Shown here piece by piece: positions 1 to 6,659 of a stretch of DNA of 12,923 nt. Both the position numbers and the translations under genes were made by a program. The stretch comes from an uncultured Rhodobacterales bacterium. Its GTDB lineage: Bacteria > Pseudomonadota > Alphaproteobacteria > Rhodobacterales > Rhodobacteraceae. A model generated the notes under the pieces. The model was not told the origin of the DNA. It worked only from the letters and a program-made list of their open reading frames with translations, and did no database searches. Numbering within the stretch: the stretch's first letter is position 1; each line of letters opens with the position of its first letter. The DNA lies in the NCBI GenBank assembly GCA_937901055.1, contig CALCGO010000052.1, positions 1 to 12,923 on the forward strand. Reading direction: 5' to 3'.

Positions 1-1
1 T

Positions 2-808
2 TTGGCACTGCGCTGGTACTCATTGGCCTATATCGGCGGGTTGGTAATCGGCTGGCGCGTAATCGTACATCTGATGAAAAACGCCAAGGTGTGGAAAAGC
101 ACAGCCCCCATGTCACCCGAGAATGCCGAAGACCTGTTAACGTGGTTAATCCTCGGTGTGGTGTTGGGTGGTCGACTTGGTTTCGTGCTATTTTATCAAC
201 CTGAATATTACCTGTCTCACCCTGCCGAAATCCTACAAGTCTGGAATGGCGGGATGTCTTTCCATGGCGGGTTCGCAGGCGTGATTGTTGCCACGACCAT
301 TTATTCATGGCGTCACAAACTGCCCCTTTGGTCCGTTGCAGATGCTATCGCCATCGCTTCCCCCATCGGCTTGTTCCTTGGTCGCATCGCAAATTTCATC
401 CGCCCGGAACTTTGGGGGCGGCCCACAACCGCACCTTGGGGCGTCGAATTTCCGGGGGCTGATTGCCCCGATACATGGCTCCTTGTTTGCACACGCCACC
501 CAAGCCAACTTTATGAGGCTGGACTAGAAGGTCTGTTGCTGGGATTCATAATTCTATGGCTCGTCATGCGCTTCCGCGCCCTACACTTCTCCGGCATGAT
601 CACTGGCGTGTTTTTCCTTGGCTACGGTTTGGCACGGATGTTTGTGGAGCTGTTTCGCCAAGCTGATGCGCAATTTGTCTCGTTGGATAATCCGTTTGGG
701 TATGTCATTACGCTCGGCAACGCTGGCCTAACGCAAGGCCAAATCCTTTCGCTACCGATGATTTTCATCGGCATAGCCCTGATATTCTGGAGCCGTAGAC
801 GCACATGA
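2..808 (+). CDS. lgt: Prolipoprotein diacylglyceryl transferase (5' partial)
   Basis: Lgt transfers diacylglycerol from phosphatidylglycerol to the lipobox cysteine of prolipoproteins in the inner membrane, the first step of lipoprotein maturation. The reading frame enters from the left edge. The visible protein starts at LALRWY, a motif close to the N-terminus in this family, so I estimate about 20 residues are missing. The first TTG is an internal Leu codon. Several hydrophobic membrane segments are visible. Family motifs in order, numbered from the first visible codon: GMSFHGG (84-90), the Lgt signature GRIANFIRPELWGR (127-140), RHPSQLYEA (165-173) and RMFVELFRQAD near the C-terminus. The Arg and Asn of GRxxN and the Arg and Glu of RMFVE, reported as important in E. 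coli Lgt, are present. The usual FINGE or FINxE reads FIRPE here, which is unusual. The TGA stop overlaps the next start as ATGA, so the downstream gene is probably translationally coupled. Confidence 0.96.
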   Translation: MALRWYSLAYIGGLVIGWRVIVHLMKNAKVWKSTAPMSPENAEDLLTWLILGVVLGGRLGFVLFYQPEYYLSHPAEILQVWNGGMSFHGGFAGVIVATTIYSWRHKLPLWSVADAIAIASPIGLFLGRIANFIRPELWGRPTTAPWGVEFPGADCPDTWLLVCTRHPSQLYEAGLEGLLLGFIILWLVMRFRALHFSGMITGVFFLGYGLARMFVELFRQADAQFVSLDNPFGYVITLGNAGLTQGQILSLPMIFIGIALIFWSRRRT

Positions 809-1893
809 CCGAGCTTACCGAAACCCTGAAATCCCGCATTGCCGAGGCTGGCCCGATCAGCGTCGCCGAATACATGCACATCTGCCTAAGCGACCCAACG
901 CACGGCTATTACACCACCCGTGACCCTTTCGGCCCCGACGGCGATTTTGTAACAGCCCCCGAAGTATCCCAAATGTTTGGCGAGATGCTGGCGCTTTGGC
1001 TGATCCAAACGTGGGTAGACCAAGGCCGCCCCGCGAAATTCGCGCTAGTCGAACTCGGCCCGGGTCGTGGCACATTGATGGCAGACATCCTTCGCACCGC
1101 CCAAGCTATGCCATCATTCCTTGAAGCCGCTGAAGTCTGGCTGGTTGAAACAAGCCCTGCCCTGCGCCGTAAACAAGCGTCGACTTTGATAATGGAGGGA
1201 ACCCCGAACTGGGTGAACGCCGTCGAAGAGCTGCCTGAACTACCGATATTCCTCGTTGCGAACGAATTCTTCGACGCCTTGCCAATCCACCAGTTCAGCC
1301 CAAGCGACGCTGGCTGGCGAGAGCGTATGGTTGATGTGGTCGATGGAAAACTGGCTTTCACCCTTGGCCGCCCGACACCAAACGCGGATCTTGACGAATT
1401 CTTCACAGGTTTGCCGGAGAACCTGTTCGCCGAAGTATCCTACGCCGCAGAAAACGTCGCCGCCACTGTCGGTGACCGCATCGCCAAACATGGCGGCGTG
1501 GCCCTTGTAATTGACTACGGCGAATGGGATGGCGCCGGCGATACACTGCAAGCTGTGAAAAACCACGATCCCATAAACGAACTGGATCACCCCCATGGGG
1601 AAGCCGACGTAACGGCTCACGTAAACTTCGCTGCCATCGCACGTGCAGCTGGTGCTGCACGAACCGAAGGCCTCGCCCCGCAAGGCACATTCCTACAACG
1701 CATCGGCATCAACCAACGCGCCCAAACGCTGGCAGGCGGTGCAGACCAAAAGATCGTCGAGGAAATCGGCTCCGCGCACCACCGCCTGACCCACCCTGAC
1801 GAAATGGGCACTTTGTTTAAAGTCATGGCGATCGTTCATAACGACGCCCCGCACGCACCCGGATTTGAAGACGATGTTGAACCACCTGAGTGA
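805..1893 (+). CDS. Class I SAM-dependent methyltransferase, MidA/NDUFAF7 family (DUF185)
   Basis: This 362-residue protein fits the MidA/NDUFAF7 family. The mitochondrial relative, NDUFAF7, dimethylates an arginine of the NDUFS2 subunit and is needed for complex I assembly. A similar role on the bacterial NuoD subunit is an inference. Visible hallmarks are GDFVTAPEVSQMFGE (about 46-60), the SAM-binding glycine loop LVELGPGRGTLM (81-92), NEFFDALP in the middle, VALVIDYGEW, and a C-terminal ADVTAHVNF block. Length is normal for the family. The ATG start overlaps the lgt stop by 4 nt, and the 3' end overlaps pgeF by 20 nt. The order lgt, methyltransferase, pgeF is, from memory, common in Alphaproteobacteria. 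No truncation or frameshift is seen. Confidence 0.93.
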   Translation: MTELTETLKSRIAEAGPISVAEYMHICLSDPTHGYYTTRDPFGPDGDFVTAPEVSQMFGEMLALWLIQTWVDQGRPAKFALVELGPGRGTLMADILRTAQAMPSFLEAAEVWLVETSPALRRKQASTLIMEGTPNWVNAVEELPELPIFLVANEFFDALPIHQFSPSDAGWRERMVDVVDGKLAFTLGRPTPNADLDEFFTGLPENLFAEVSYAAENVAATVGDRIAKHGGVALVIDYGEWDGAGDTLQAVKNHDPINELDHPHGEADVTAHVNFAAIARAAGAARTEGLAPQGTFLQRIGINQRAQTLAGGADQKIVEEIGSAHHRLTHPDEMGTLFKVMAIVHNDAPHAPGFEDDVEPPE

Positions 1894-2632
1894 TCCAGAC
1901 CTTAAACCGGCACGCCACGGGTTCTTCACCCGTGAATTTGGCGTGTCGGAAGGCATTTATGCAGGGCTAAACTGTGGGACGGGGTCATCCGATGACCCCG
2001 CTTTGGTAAAAACCAACCGCACCTTCGTTGCCGAGGCCACAGGCCTACCAGCAAATGCACTACTGTCGTTGCACCAAGTGCATTCTACTGACGTGATCGA
2101 AGTCACAGATCCAGAATGGTCAAACGAGCGCCCAAAAGCCGACGCTATGGTGACCAAAACCAAGGGCATCGGTCTAGGCATTCTAACAGCAGACTGTGCC
2201 CCCGTTCTATTCTCTGACCCTGACGCTCAAGTCGTCGGCGCTGCTCACGCTGGTTGGAAGGGCGCCATTTCCGGAATCACCGACAATACCATAGACGCGA
2301 TGATCCGGCTTGGCGCGAACCGCGAGAACATCTCCGCCGTCGTCGGCCCTTGCATCAGCCAAGCAGCTTATGAAGTTGGGCAGGAATTCTTTGAAACCTT
2401 CGCAGATGAAAACCCCGACTACACACGGTTCTTCATCAACGGTAAAGGCGACAAGATGCAGTTCGATCTGCCATCCTTCGTTCTATATCGCCTGCGCGAG
2501 GCTAGCATAAAAACCGCTAATTGGGTCGGGGAATGCACCTACAGTGCACCGAAGAAATACTATTCCTACCGCCGCACAACACACGCTGGCGAGCCAGACT
2601 ACGGTCGCCTGATTTCCGTCATCAGACTTTAA
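1874..2632 (+). CDS. pgeF: Peptidoglycan editing factor PgeF (YfiH, laccase-domain)
   Basis: The 252-residue protein belongs to the YfiH/DUF152 family, often annotated as polyphenol oxidase or laccase domain. The E. coli member removes mis-incorporated L-Ser (or Gly) from muropeptide precursors so that the stem peptide begins with L-Ala. Metal-site motifs are intact: HQVHS (67-71), TADCAPVLFSD (106-115) and AAHAGWKGAISGI (123-135), supplying the His, Cys and His ligands. VGPCIS (157-162) follows. I chose ATG at 1874; a TTG lies three codons upstream in the same frame but is less likely. The start lies inside the end of the methyltransferase gene, so translation is probably coupled. The TAA stop lies inside a palindrome shared with the convergent regulator gene. 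Soluble, no signal peptide. Confidence 0.94.
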   Translation: MLNHLSDPDLKPARHGFFTREFGVSEGIYAGLNCGTGSSDDPALVKTNRTFVAEATGLPANALLSLHQVHSTDVIEVTDPEWSNERPKADAMVTKTKGIGLGILTADCAPVLFSDPDAQVVGAAHAGWKGAISGITDNTIDAMIRLGANRENISAVVGPCISQAAYEVGQEFFETFADENPDYTRFFINGKGDKMQFDLPSFVLYRLREASIKTANWVGECTYSAPKKYYSYRRTTHAGEPDYGRLISVIRL

Positions 2633-2639
2633 GTCTGGT
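2621..2639. terminator. Palindrome spanning two convergent stop codons
   Basis: The arms CAGACTT and AAGTCTG flank a single T (2623-2637). The outer pairs 2622/2638 (T-G) and 2621/2639 (A-T) extend it. Both stop codons, pgeF TAA at 2630-2632 and the regulator's TAA at 2629-2631 on the other strand, sit at its centre. As RNA it would form a stem of 5-7 bp with a loop of about 5 nt. There is no clear T-tract on either side, so intrinsic termination is uncertain. It could act as a weak bidirectional terminator. Confidence 0.35.
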
Positions 2640-3129
2640 CAATCGCCCGTGCTTCAATTACCGAAAACGGAACACCTGGTTCGTCCTTGGCACAGCGAAT
2701 GACTAACGAAGTCTTAACGCTCGCCACGTTGTCAGCGGATGTCAGTTCCTCGGTCAAAAACTGTTGGAACGACGACAAATCCGGCGCAACGCACTTCAAA
2801 ATGAAATCAATCTCGCCGTTAAGCATGTGGCATTCGCGAACAAACGGCCAGCTGCGGGCTTTGTTTTCAAATTCCGACAGGTCAACTTCGGCTTGCGAAT
2901 GCAATCCAACCATCGCGAACACTTGCACCTCGAAGCCCAGATCGCGGGCATTCACATCGGCATGATATCCCTTGATAAATCCGGCATCTTCCAGCGACCG
3001 TACACGGCGCAAACAAGGCGGTGCAGAAATTCCGACGCGTGTAGAAAGTTCCACGTTCGTCATACGGCCATCAGCCTGTAGTTCTGCGAGGATTTTCCGG
3101 TCAATCGGATCGAGTTTACTGCCTGGCAT
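2629..3129 (-). CDS. AsnC/Lrp family transcriptional regulator
   Basis: The 166-residue protein has the two-part AsnC/Lrp architecture. The N-terminal winged helix-turn-helix begins at LDPIDRKILAELQADGR (6-22) and includes VELSTRVGISAPPCLRRVRSLEDAGFI (26-52). An effector-binding RAM/AsnC_trans_reg domain fills about 65-145 and includes VRECHMLNGEIDFILKCV. Family members bind DNA as dimers or octamers and sense amino acids; the ligand cannot be told here. ATG at 3129 has AGGAAA upstream as ribosome binding site. It is transcribed away from trxB, with a 160-bp region between them holding two 18-bp direct repeats that are plausible sites for this protein. A weak promoter (TTGCGT, 17 bp, TAATAA on the minus strand) overlaps the repeat nearest this gene, which would suit autorepression. 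This is inference. Confidence 0.93.
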   Translation of the reverse strand: MPGSKLDPIDRKILAELQADGRMTNVELSTRVGISAPPCLRRVRSLEDAGFIKGYHADVNARDLGFEVQVFAMVGLHSQAEVDLSEFENKARSWPFVRECHMLNGEIDFILKCVAPDLSSFQQFLTEELTSADNVASVKTSLVIRCAKDEPGVPFSVIEARAIDQT

Positions 3130-3180
3130 AATTTTTCCTGCTCATTTGAAGTCCTCTTATTAGGCGTACCGCCGTCTATA

Positions 3181-3219
3181 CGCAATAATATTTCGCACAA
3201 CCGCAACATTATTTCGCAC
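3181..3219. promoter_or_regulatory. Two 18-bp direct repeats between lrp-like gene and trxB
   Basis: CGCAATAATATTTCGCAC (3181-3198) and CGCAACATTATTTCGCAC (3202-3219) match at 15 of 18 positions. Their starts are 21 bp apart, two helical turns, which puts them on the same DNA face. They lie just upstream of the predicted trxB -35 box (centres about -76 and -55 from the inferred start site). The left repeat also overlaps a possible -35 of the divergent regulator. The AT-rich core bounded by GC-containing ends resembles Lrp/AsnC sites in general form. The binding protein is inferred only from adjacency. Confidence 0.6.
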
Positions 3220-3230
3220 CTTGCAGCACC

Positions 3231-3259
3231 TTCACAGGCGGCCCCGTACGACCTATATA
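3231..3259 (+). promoter_or_regulatory. Predicted trxB promoter
   Basis: TTCACA (3231-3236, 5/6 to TTGACA) and TATATA (3254-3259) are separated by 17 bp. This predicts a start near 3266 and a leader of about 24 nt before the trxB ATG. AAAAGG at 3276-3281 serves as ribosome binding site. The direct repeats end 11 bp upstream of the -35. Confidence 0.55.
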
Positions 3260-3289
3260 CCTACCAACTCAAATTAAAAGGTTCCCAAA

Positions 3290-4231
3290 ATGTCCGATAC
3301 TCATCACACCCGCGTCCTTATCATCGGCTCCGGTCCTGCCGGATATACGGCTGGCGTTTATGCATCGCGTGCCATGCTTGAACCCACCCTTGTGCAAGGC
3401 ATCCAGCCCGGTGGTCAGCTGACAATCACCACCGAAGTTGAAAATTGGCCCGGCCATAAAGAAGTGCAGGGCCCGGATCTCATGATCCAGATGGAAGAAC
3501 ACGCTCGCGAAGCGGGCACCAACATTATCGCGGATCATATCTCATCGCTGGATCTGTCCAAACGACCGTTCACGGCGATCGGTGACACCGGCACCACATA
3601 CACTGCCGACGCTGTAGTTCTGGCGACTGGCGCCCAAGCCAAATGGTTGGGAATGCAGACAGAAGAGAAATTCAAAGGCTTCGGAGTGTCGGCTTGCGCC
3701 ACCTGCGACGGTTTCTTCTATCGCGGCCAAGAAGTGGTAGTAGTCGGAGGTGGTAATTCTGCCGTTGAAGAAGCCCTGTTCCTGACAAATTTCGCTTCAA
3801 AGGTCACGCTAATCCACCGTCGTGACGAATTGCGTTCAGAGAAAATTCTTGAACACCGCCTCCTGAACAACCCGAAAATCGAACCGCTCTGGTTTAATGA
3901 ACTGGAAGAGGTTTACGGCACAGACATGCCACTGGGTGTCGAGGGCGTTAAAGTTAAAAACGTCAAAACTGGTGAAATCACCGATATTCCATGTAAAGGC
4001 GTCTTCATCGCCATCGGCCACTCGCCGGCGTCCGAATTGGTTATAGACCAACTTGAAACCCACATGGGCGGATATGTTGTGACAAAACCTGACAGTACTG
4101 AAACATCGATTCCCGGTGTGTTTGCGGCTGGTGATTTGACCGATTACAAATACCGTCAGGCTGTCACTTCGGCAGGCATGGGTTGTATGGCAGCATTGGA
4201 AGCGGAACGTTTCCTCGCTGCCGACGAGTAG
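3290..4231 (+). CDS. trxB: Thioredoxin-disulfide reductase
   Basis: This cytoplasmic FAD flavoenzyme transfers electrons from NADPH to thioredoxin. The 313 residues match the low-molecular-weight bacterial type. In order: FAD-binding GSGPAG (13-18), GGQLTITTEVENWPG (41-55), LATGAQ (111-116), the redox-active CATC motif (136-139) in GVSACATCDG, NADPH-binding VGGGNSAVEEA (152-162), HRRDELR (176-182), and the C-terminal FAD contact AAGDLTDYKYRQAVTSAGMG. All catalytic features are intact. The ATG start has AAAAGG about 8 nt upstream. It is divergent from an AsnC/Lrp regulator. It is followed by 143 bp holding a hairpin and the next gene's promoter, so it is probably a single-gene transcript. Confidence 0.97.
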   Translation: MSDTHHTRVLIIGSGPAGYTAGVYASRAMLEPTLVQGIQPGGQLTITTEVENWPGHKEVQGPDLMIQMEEHAREAGTNIIADHISSLDLSKRPFTAIGDTGTTYTADAVVLATGAQAKWLGMQTEEKFKGFGVSACATCDGFFYRGQEVVVVGGGNSAVEEALFLTNFASKVTLIHRRDELRSEKILEHRLLNNPKIEPLWFNELEEVYGTDMPLGVEGVKVKNVKTGEITDIPCKGVFIAIGHSPASELVIDQLETHMGGYVVTKPDSTETSIPGVFAAGDLTDYKYRQAVTSAGMGCMAALEAERFLAADE

Positions 4232-4314
4232 CAGGAAACTGTTCCTTCGTTACCTTGTACGCTGGTAATTCGTGTTTATCACCAATTTTCGCGCGTTTTG
4301 GTTGGAAATCGATT

Positions 4315-4320
4315 TATAAT
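4315..4320 (+). promoter_or_regulatory. -10 box for the sulfate-activation gene
   Basis: A perfect TATAAT lies here. No good -35 sits at 16-18 bp (GCGTTT at 4293-4298 is the nearest). This points to a regulated or extended promoter, or a chance match. The inferred start site (about 4326-4327) coincides with the base of the hairpin described next. Confidence 0.45.
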
Positions 4321-4326
4321 GCGGGT

Positions 4327-4352
4327 AAACGGGGCCAATAACAGCCCCGTTT
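4327..4352 (+). terminator. Hairpin: trxB terminator or 5' leader stem
   Basis: The arms AAACGGGGC (4327-4335) and GCCCCGTTT (4344-4352) form a perfect 9-bp stem with an 8-nt loop. As a trxB terminator it has the right A-stem-T shape but only TTT then CC as tail. It also sits 22 nt before the ATG of the next gene and starts where the TATAAT box predicts +1. It may therefore instead be a stem at the 5' end of the sulfate-activation mRNA. Both roles are possible at once. Confidence 0.6.
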
Positions 4353-4374
4353 CCTGCAATTGATCGAGAATAAG

Positions 4375-6081
4375 ATGCCGAACCAACCACACGCCCCCGT
4401 CCCTGAATTATACGTCTCTTACGACAGCGCCATGAAGCTGAAGGTTGAAGCGGGCGATCTGCCGAGCTGGGACCTGACCGCTCGTCAGCTTTGCGATCTC
4501 GAACTTCTGATGAACGGCGGCTTCAACCCGCTAAAAGGATTTCTGAGCGAAGAGGACTACGACAGCGTAGTTAAAGGCATGCGTCTTGCTGATGGTTCGC
4601 TTTGGCCGATGCCGATTAACCTCGATGTATCGGATGCGTTTGCCGAGACCATCAAAGCAGGCCAAGACATCGCGCTGCGGGACCCAGAAGGTGTTATCCT
4701 CGCCATCCTGTCGATCACCGACAAATGGTCGCCGGATAAGTCCGTGGAAGCCAAAGGTGTGTATGGTTCAGACGATATCGCCCACCCCGCTGTGAACTAC
4801 TTGCATCATACCGCCGGCAACACATACCTCGGCGGCCCAATCACCGGAATTCAGGCCCCCGTACATTACGATTATCGTGGTCGCCGCAACACACCGAACG
4901 AGCTGCGCACATATTTCCGCAAAATGGGCTGGCGTCGAGTCGTTGCCTTCCAGACCCGCAATCCTTTGCACCGTGCGCATCAGGAACTGACGTTCCGCGC
5001 AGCCAAGGAAGCGCAAGCCAACTTGCTTATCCATCCGGTCGTCGGCTTGACCAAACCCGGCGATATCGACCACTTCACGCGCGTGCGGTGCTATGAAGCG
5101 GTACTAGATAAATATCCTTCCTCCACAACATCCCTGTCGCTGTTGAATCTGGCTATGCGTATGGGCGGCCCACGCGAAGCTGTTTGGCACGGCCTGATCC
5201 GCGCCAACCACGGTTGCACGCACTTCATTGTTGGTCGCGATCACGCAGGCCCGGGTAAAGATTCAGACGGAAACGATTTCTACGGCCCGTACGATGCACA
5301 AGAGTTGTTCAGAAAGCATGAGGACGAGATCGGCGTCGAGATGGTTGATTTCAAGCACATGGTTTATGTGCAGGAAAAAGCCCAGTACGAGCCGATCGAC
5401 GAAGTTGACGAAAGCCTGACAATTCTAAACATCTCGGGCACTGAATTGCGCCGGCGTTTAGTGGAAGGTCTGGACATCCCTGACTGGTTTTCCTTCCCCA
5501 ATGTTGTCACCGAATTGCGTCGCACGCGCCCGGCCAAATCCAAACAGGGATTCACCGTGTTCTTCACCGGTCTCTCCGGTTCCGGTAAGTCCACCATCGC
5601 CAACGCCCTAATGGTAAAGATGATGGAAATGGGCGGCCGACCGGTCACGTTGCTAGACGGTGACGTGGTTCGTAAAAACCTGTCCTCCGAACTTGGCTTC
5701 AGCAAAGAACACCGTGATCTGAACATTCGTCGCATCGGTTATGTCGCCTCCGAGATCACCAAGAACGGCGGTATTGCAATCTGTGCACCGATCGCACCCT
5801 ACACCGCCACCCGTCGCGCCGTGCGTGAAGAAATCGAGAGCTTCGGAACGTTCATCGAAGTCCACGTATCCACCAGCATCGAAGAATGCGAACGACGTGA
5901 TCGCAAGGGCCTCTACAAATTGGCGCGCGAGGGGAAAATCAAAGAATTCACCGGAATTTCTGACCCCTATGAATCCCCAACAAAAGCCGAGCTGGTTGTA
6001 GACACCGAAAACGTAGACGTCGACAATTGCGCGCATCAGGTGATCCTGAAGTTGGAGCAACTTGGGCTGATCGCTGTCTAA
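4375..6081 (+). CDS. sat/cysC: Bifunctional sulfate adenylyltransferase / adenylylsulfate kinase
   Basis: This fusion of 568 residues converts sulfate plus ATP to APS plus pyrophosphate, then phosphorylates APS to PAPS. These are the first two steps of assimilatory sulfate activation. The N-terminal PUA-like region (about 1-160) precedes the ATP sulfurylase catalytic domain with QTRNPLHRAH (193-202) and GRDHAGPG (287-294). The C-terminal APS kinase (about 390-568) has the P-loop GLSGSGKST (399-407), LDGDVVRKNLSSELGFS (427-443) and APIAPYTATRR. Both active sites look intact, so this is not the fungal type in which the kinase-like domain has become regulatory. ATG at 4375 was chosen because GAGA lies a few bases upstream; an in-frame TTG at 4360 lies closer to the leader hairpin and has no clear ribosome site. 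No cysDN-type genes are nearby. The single-chain enzyme needs no GTPase subunit. Confidence 0.96.
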   Translation: MPNQPHAPVPELYVSYDSAMKLKVEAGDLPSWDLTARQLCDLELLMNGGFNPLKGFLSEEDYDSVVKGMRLADGSLWPMPINLDVSDAFAETIKAGQDIALRDPEGVILAILSITDKWSPDKSVEAKGVYGSDDIAHPAVNYLHHTAGNTYLGGPITGIQAPVHYDYRGRRNTPNELRTYFRKMGWRRVVAFQTRNPLHRAHQELTFRAAKEAQANLLIHPVVGLTKPGDIDHFTRVRCYEAVLDKYPSSTTSLSLLNLAMRMGGPREAVWHGLIRANHGCTHFIVGRDHAGPGKDSDGNDFYGPYDAQELFRKHEDEIGVEMVDFKHMVYVQEKAQYEPIDEVDESLTILNISGTELRRRLVEGLDIPDWFSFPNVVTELRRTRPAKSKQGFTVFFTGLSGSGKSTIANALMVKMMEMGGRPVTLLDGDVVRKNLSSELGFSKEHRDLNIRRIGYVASEITKNGGIAICAPIAPYTATRRAVREEIESFGTFIEVHVSTSIEECERRDRKGLYKLAREGKIKEFTGISDPYESPTKAELVVDTENVDVDNCAHQVILKLEQLGLIAV

Positions 6082-6101
6082 GCTAAATACCGATTGAGCA
6101 T

Positions 6102-6136
6102 AAAAAAAGCATGGGTCCGTAGGGTGGACCCATGCT
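6102..6136 (-). terminator. Strong Rho-independent terminator, minus-strand orientation
   Basis: AGCATGGGTCC (6108-6118) and GGACCCATGCT (6126-6136) form a perfect 11-bp stem with a 7-nt loop. The A-run at 6102-6108 becomes seven T on the minus strand, so the clear terminator reading is leftward. On the plus strand the stem is followed by CTTAAACTT, a poor tail, though the hairpin may still define the 3' end of the sulfate-activation mRNA. The leftward RNA it ends is either a small RNA in the gap to the right or a long hsp20 3' UTR. Confidence 0.8.
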
Positions 6137-6211
6137 CTTAAACTTCAAAAACCGTACGCCATTCGGGCGATACGTGTGAACTCGGCATCTTGCCCAGAGG
6201 GGGACACCCTC
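6102..6211 (-). ncRNA. Candidate structured small RNA / 3'-UTR element, copy A
   Basis: Read on the minus strand from 6211: hairpin 1 GAGGG-TGTCC-CCCTC, one base, the motif GGGCAAGATGCCGAG (6195-6181), hairpin 2 with arms CGTA(T)CGCC and GGCGTACG (6174-6153, one bulge), a linker, then the 11-bp terminator with T7. The motif and the preceding hairpin recur downstream of groEL (copy B, 10412-10486). A 47-residue ORF (6226-6083) runs through it but also through the terminator, so I do not call it coding. No convincing promoter was found immediately upstream. The RNA may be processed from the hsp20 transcript, whose stop codon is about 465 nt away. I recognise no named RNA family. The 5' end is a guess. 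Confidence 0.45.
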
Positions 6212-6659
6212 AAAAACAAGAACCATTGCTTAATACCCCATCATAAACTCACTAATAGACGCGTCTTGCGACTGCATCGGTACGTGTTAAATAATGCGGC
6301 CCGCCAGCTAATTCACATGCACCACAACACGGGGCAGGCGATTTGAGCATCTACATGATACTCACGGTCCTCAGTACTAGTTACTAACAATATGAACTTA
6401 ACAACTTGTGGCACAGCATCCGAGCACAAAAACACCGTTACGTTACCTATTTAAGAAATTTTGTCACAACTATGACAAAACCGCACTTAACTTCAATAAA
6501 ATTGAAATGCCTAGATATTACCAATTTGAAAACTCGAAAACTTCGCAAAATACTTATCCAATTAGATATGTTCAAATGGATATGCACCGATATTGGGGTG
6601 TTTTCGAGCCACGCGAATCGTTTAAGTTGTAAATACCCGATTCTCCAATTTCGTCGAAT
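6212..6659. other. Gene-free gap, AT-rich in its right half, with inverted repeats
   Basis: No reading frame here has an ATG with a ribosome site and recognisable protein character. From about 6440 to 6655 composition is clearly more AT-rich than the neighbouring genes. Structures seen: AGACGCGTCT palindrome (6257-6266); TTTTGTCA-N6-TGACAAAA, perfect 8-bp arms (6459-6480); TTCAAT-AAA-ATTGAA (6492-6506); and long-range arms CTCGAAAAC (6533-6541) and GTTTTCGAG (6600-6608). These may be protein sites, RNA structure in the hsp20 3' UTR, or remnants of acquired DNA. I cannot assign a function. Confidence 0.5.

Noticed and set aside
4372..4381. AAGATGCCGA at the sat/cysC start resembling the 15-base motif
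   Set aside because: Only 10 bases match, it is on the opposite strand to the two copies, spans a start codon, and has no adjacent hairpin-terminator layout, so chance is likely.
6197..6211. GAGGG-N5-CCCTC hairpin as a plus-strand terminator
   Set aside because: It is followed by A-rich, not T-rich, sequence on the plus strand; it fits better as hairpin 1 of the minus-strand element.
6083..6226. 47-residue minus-strand ORF (MVLVFEGVPLWARC...) through RNA candidate A
   Set aside because: It runs through the strong terminator hairpin and T-run, has only a poor ribosome site, and resembles nothing I recognise. A dual-function RNA cannot be excluded.
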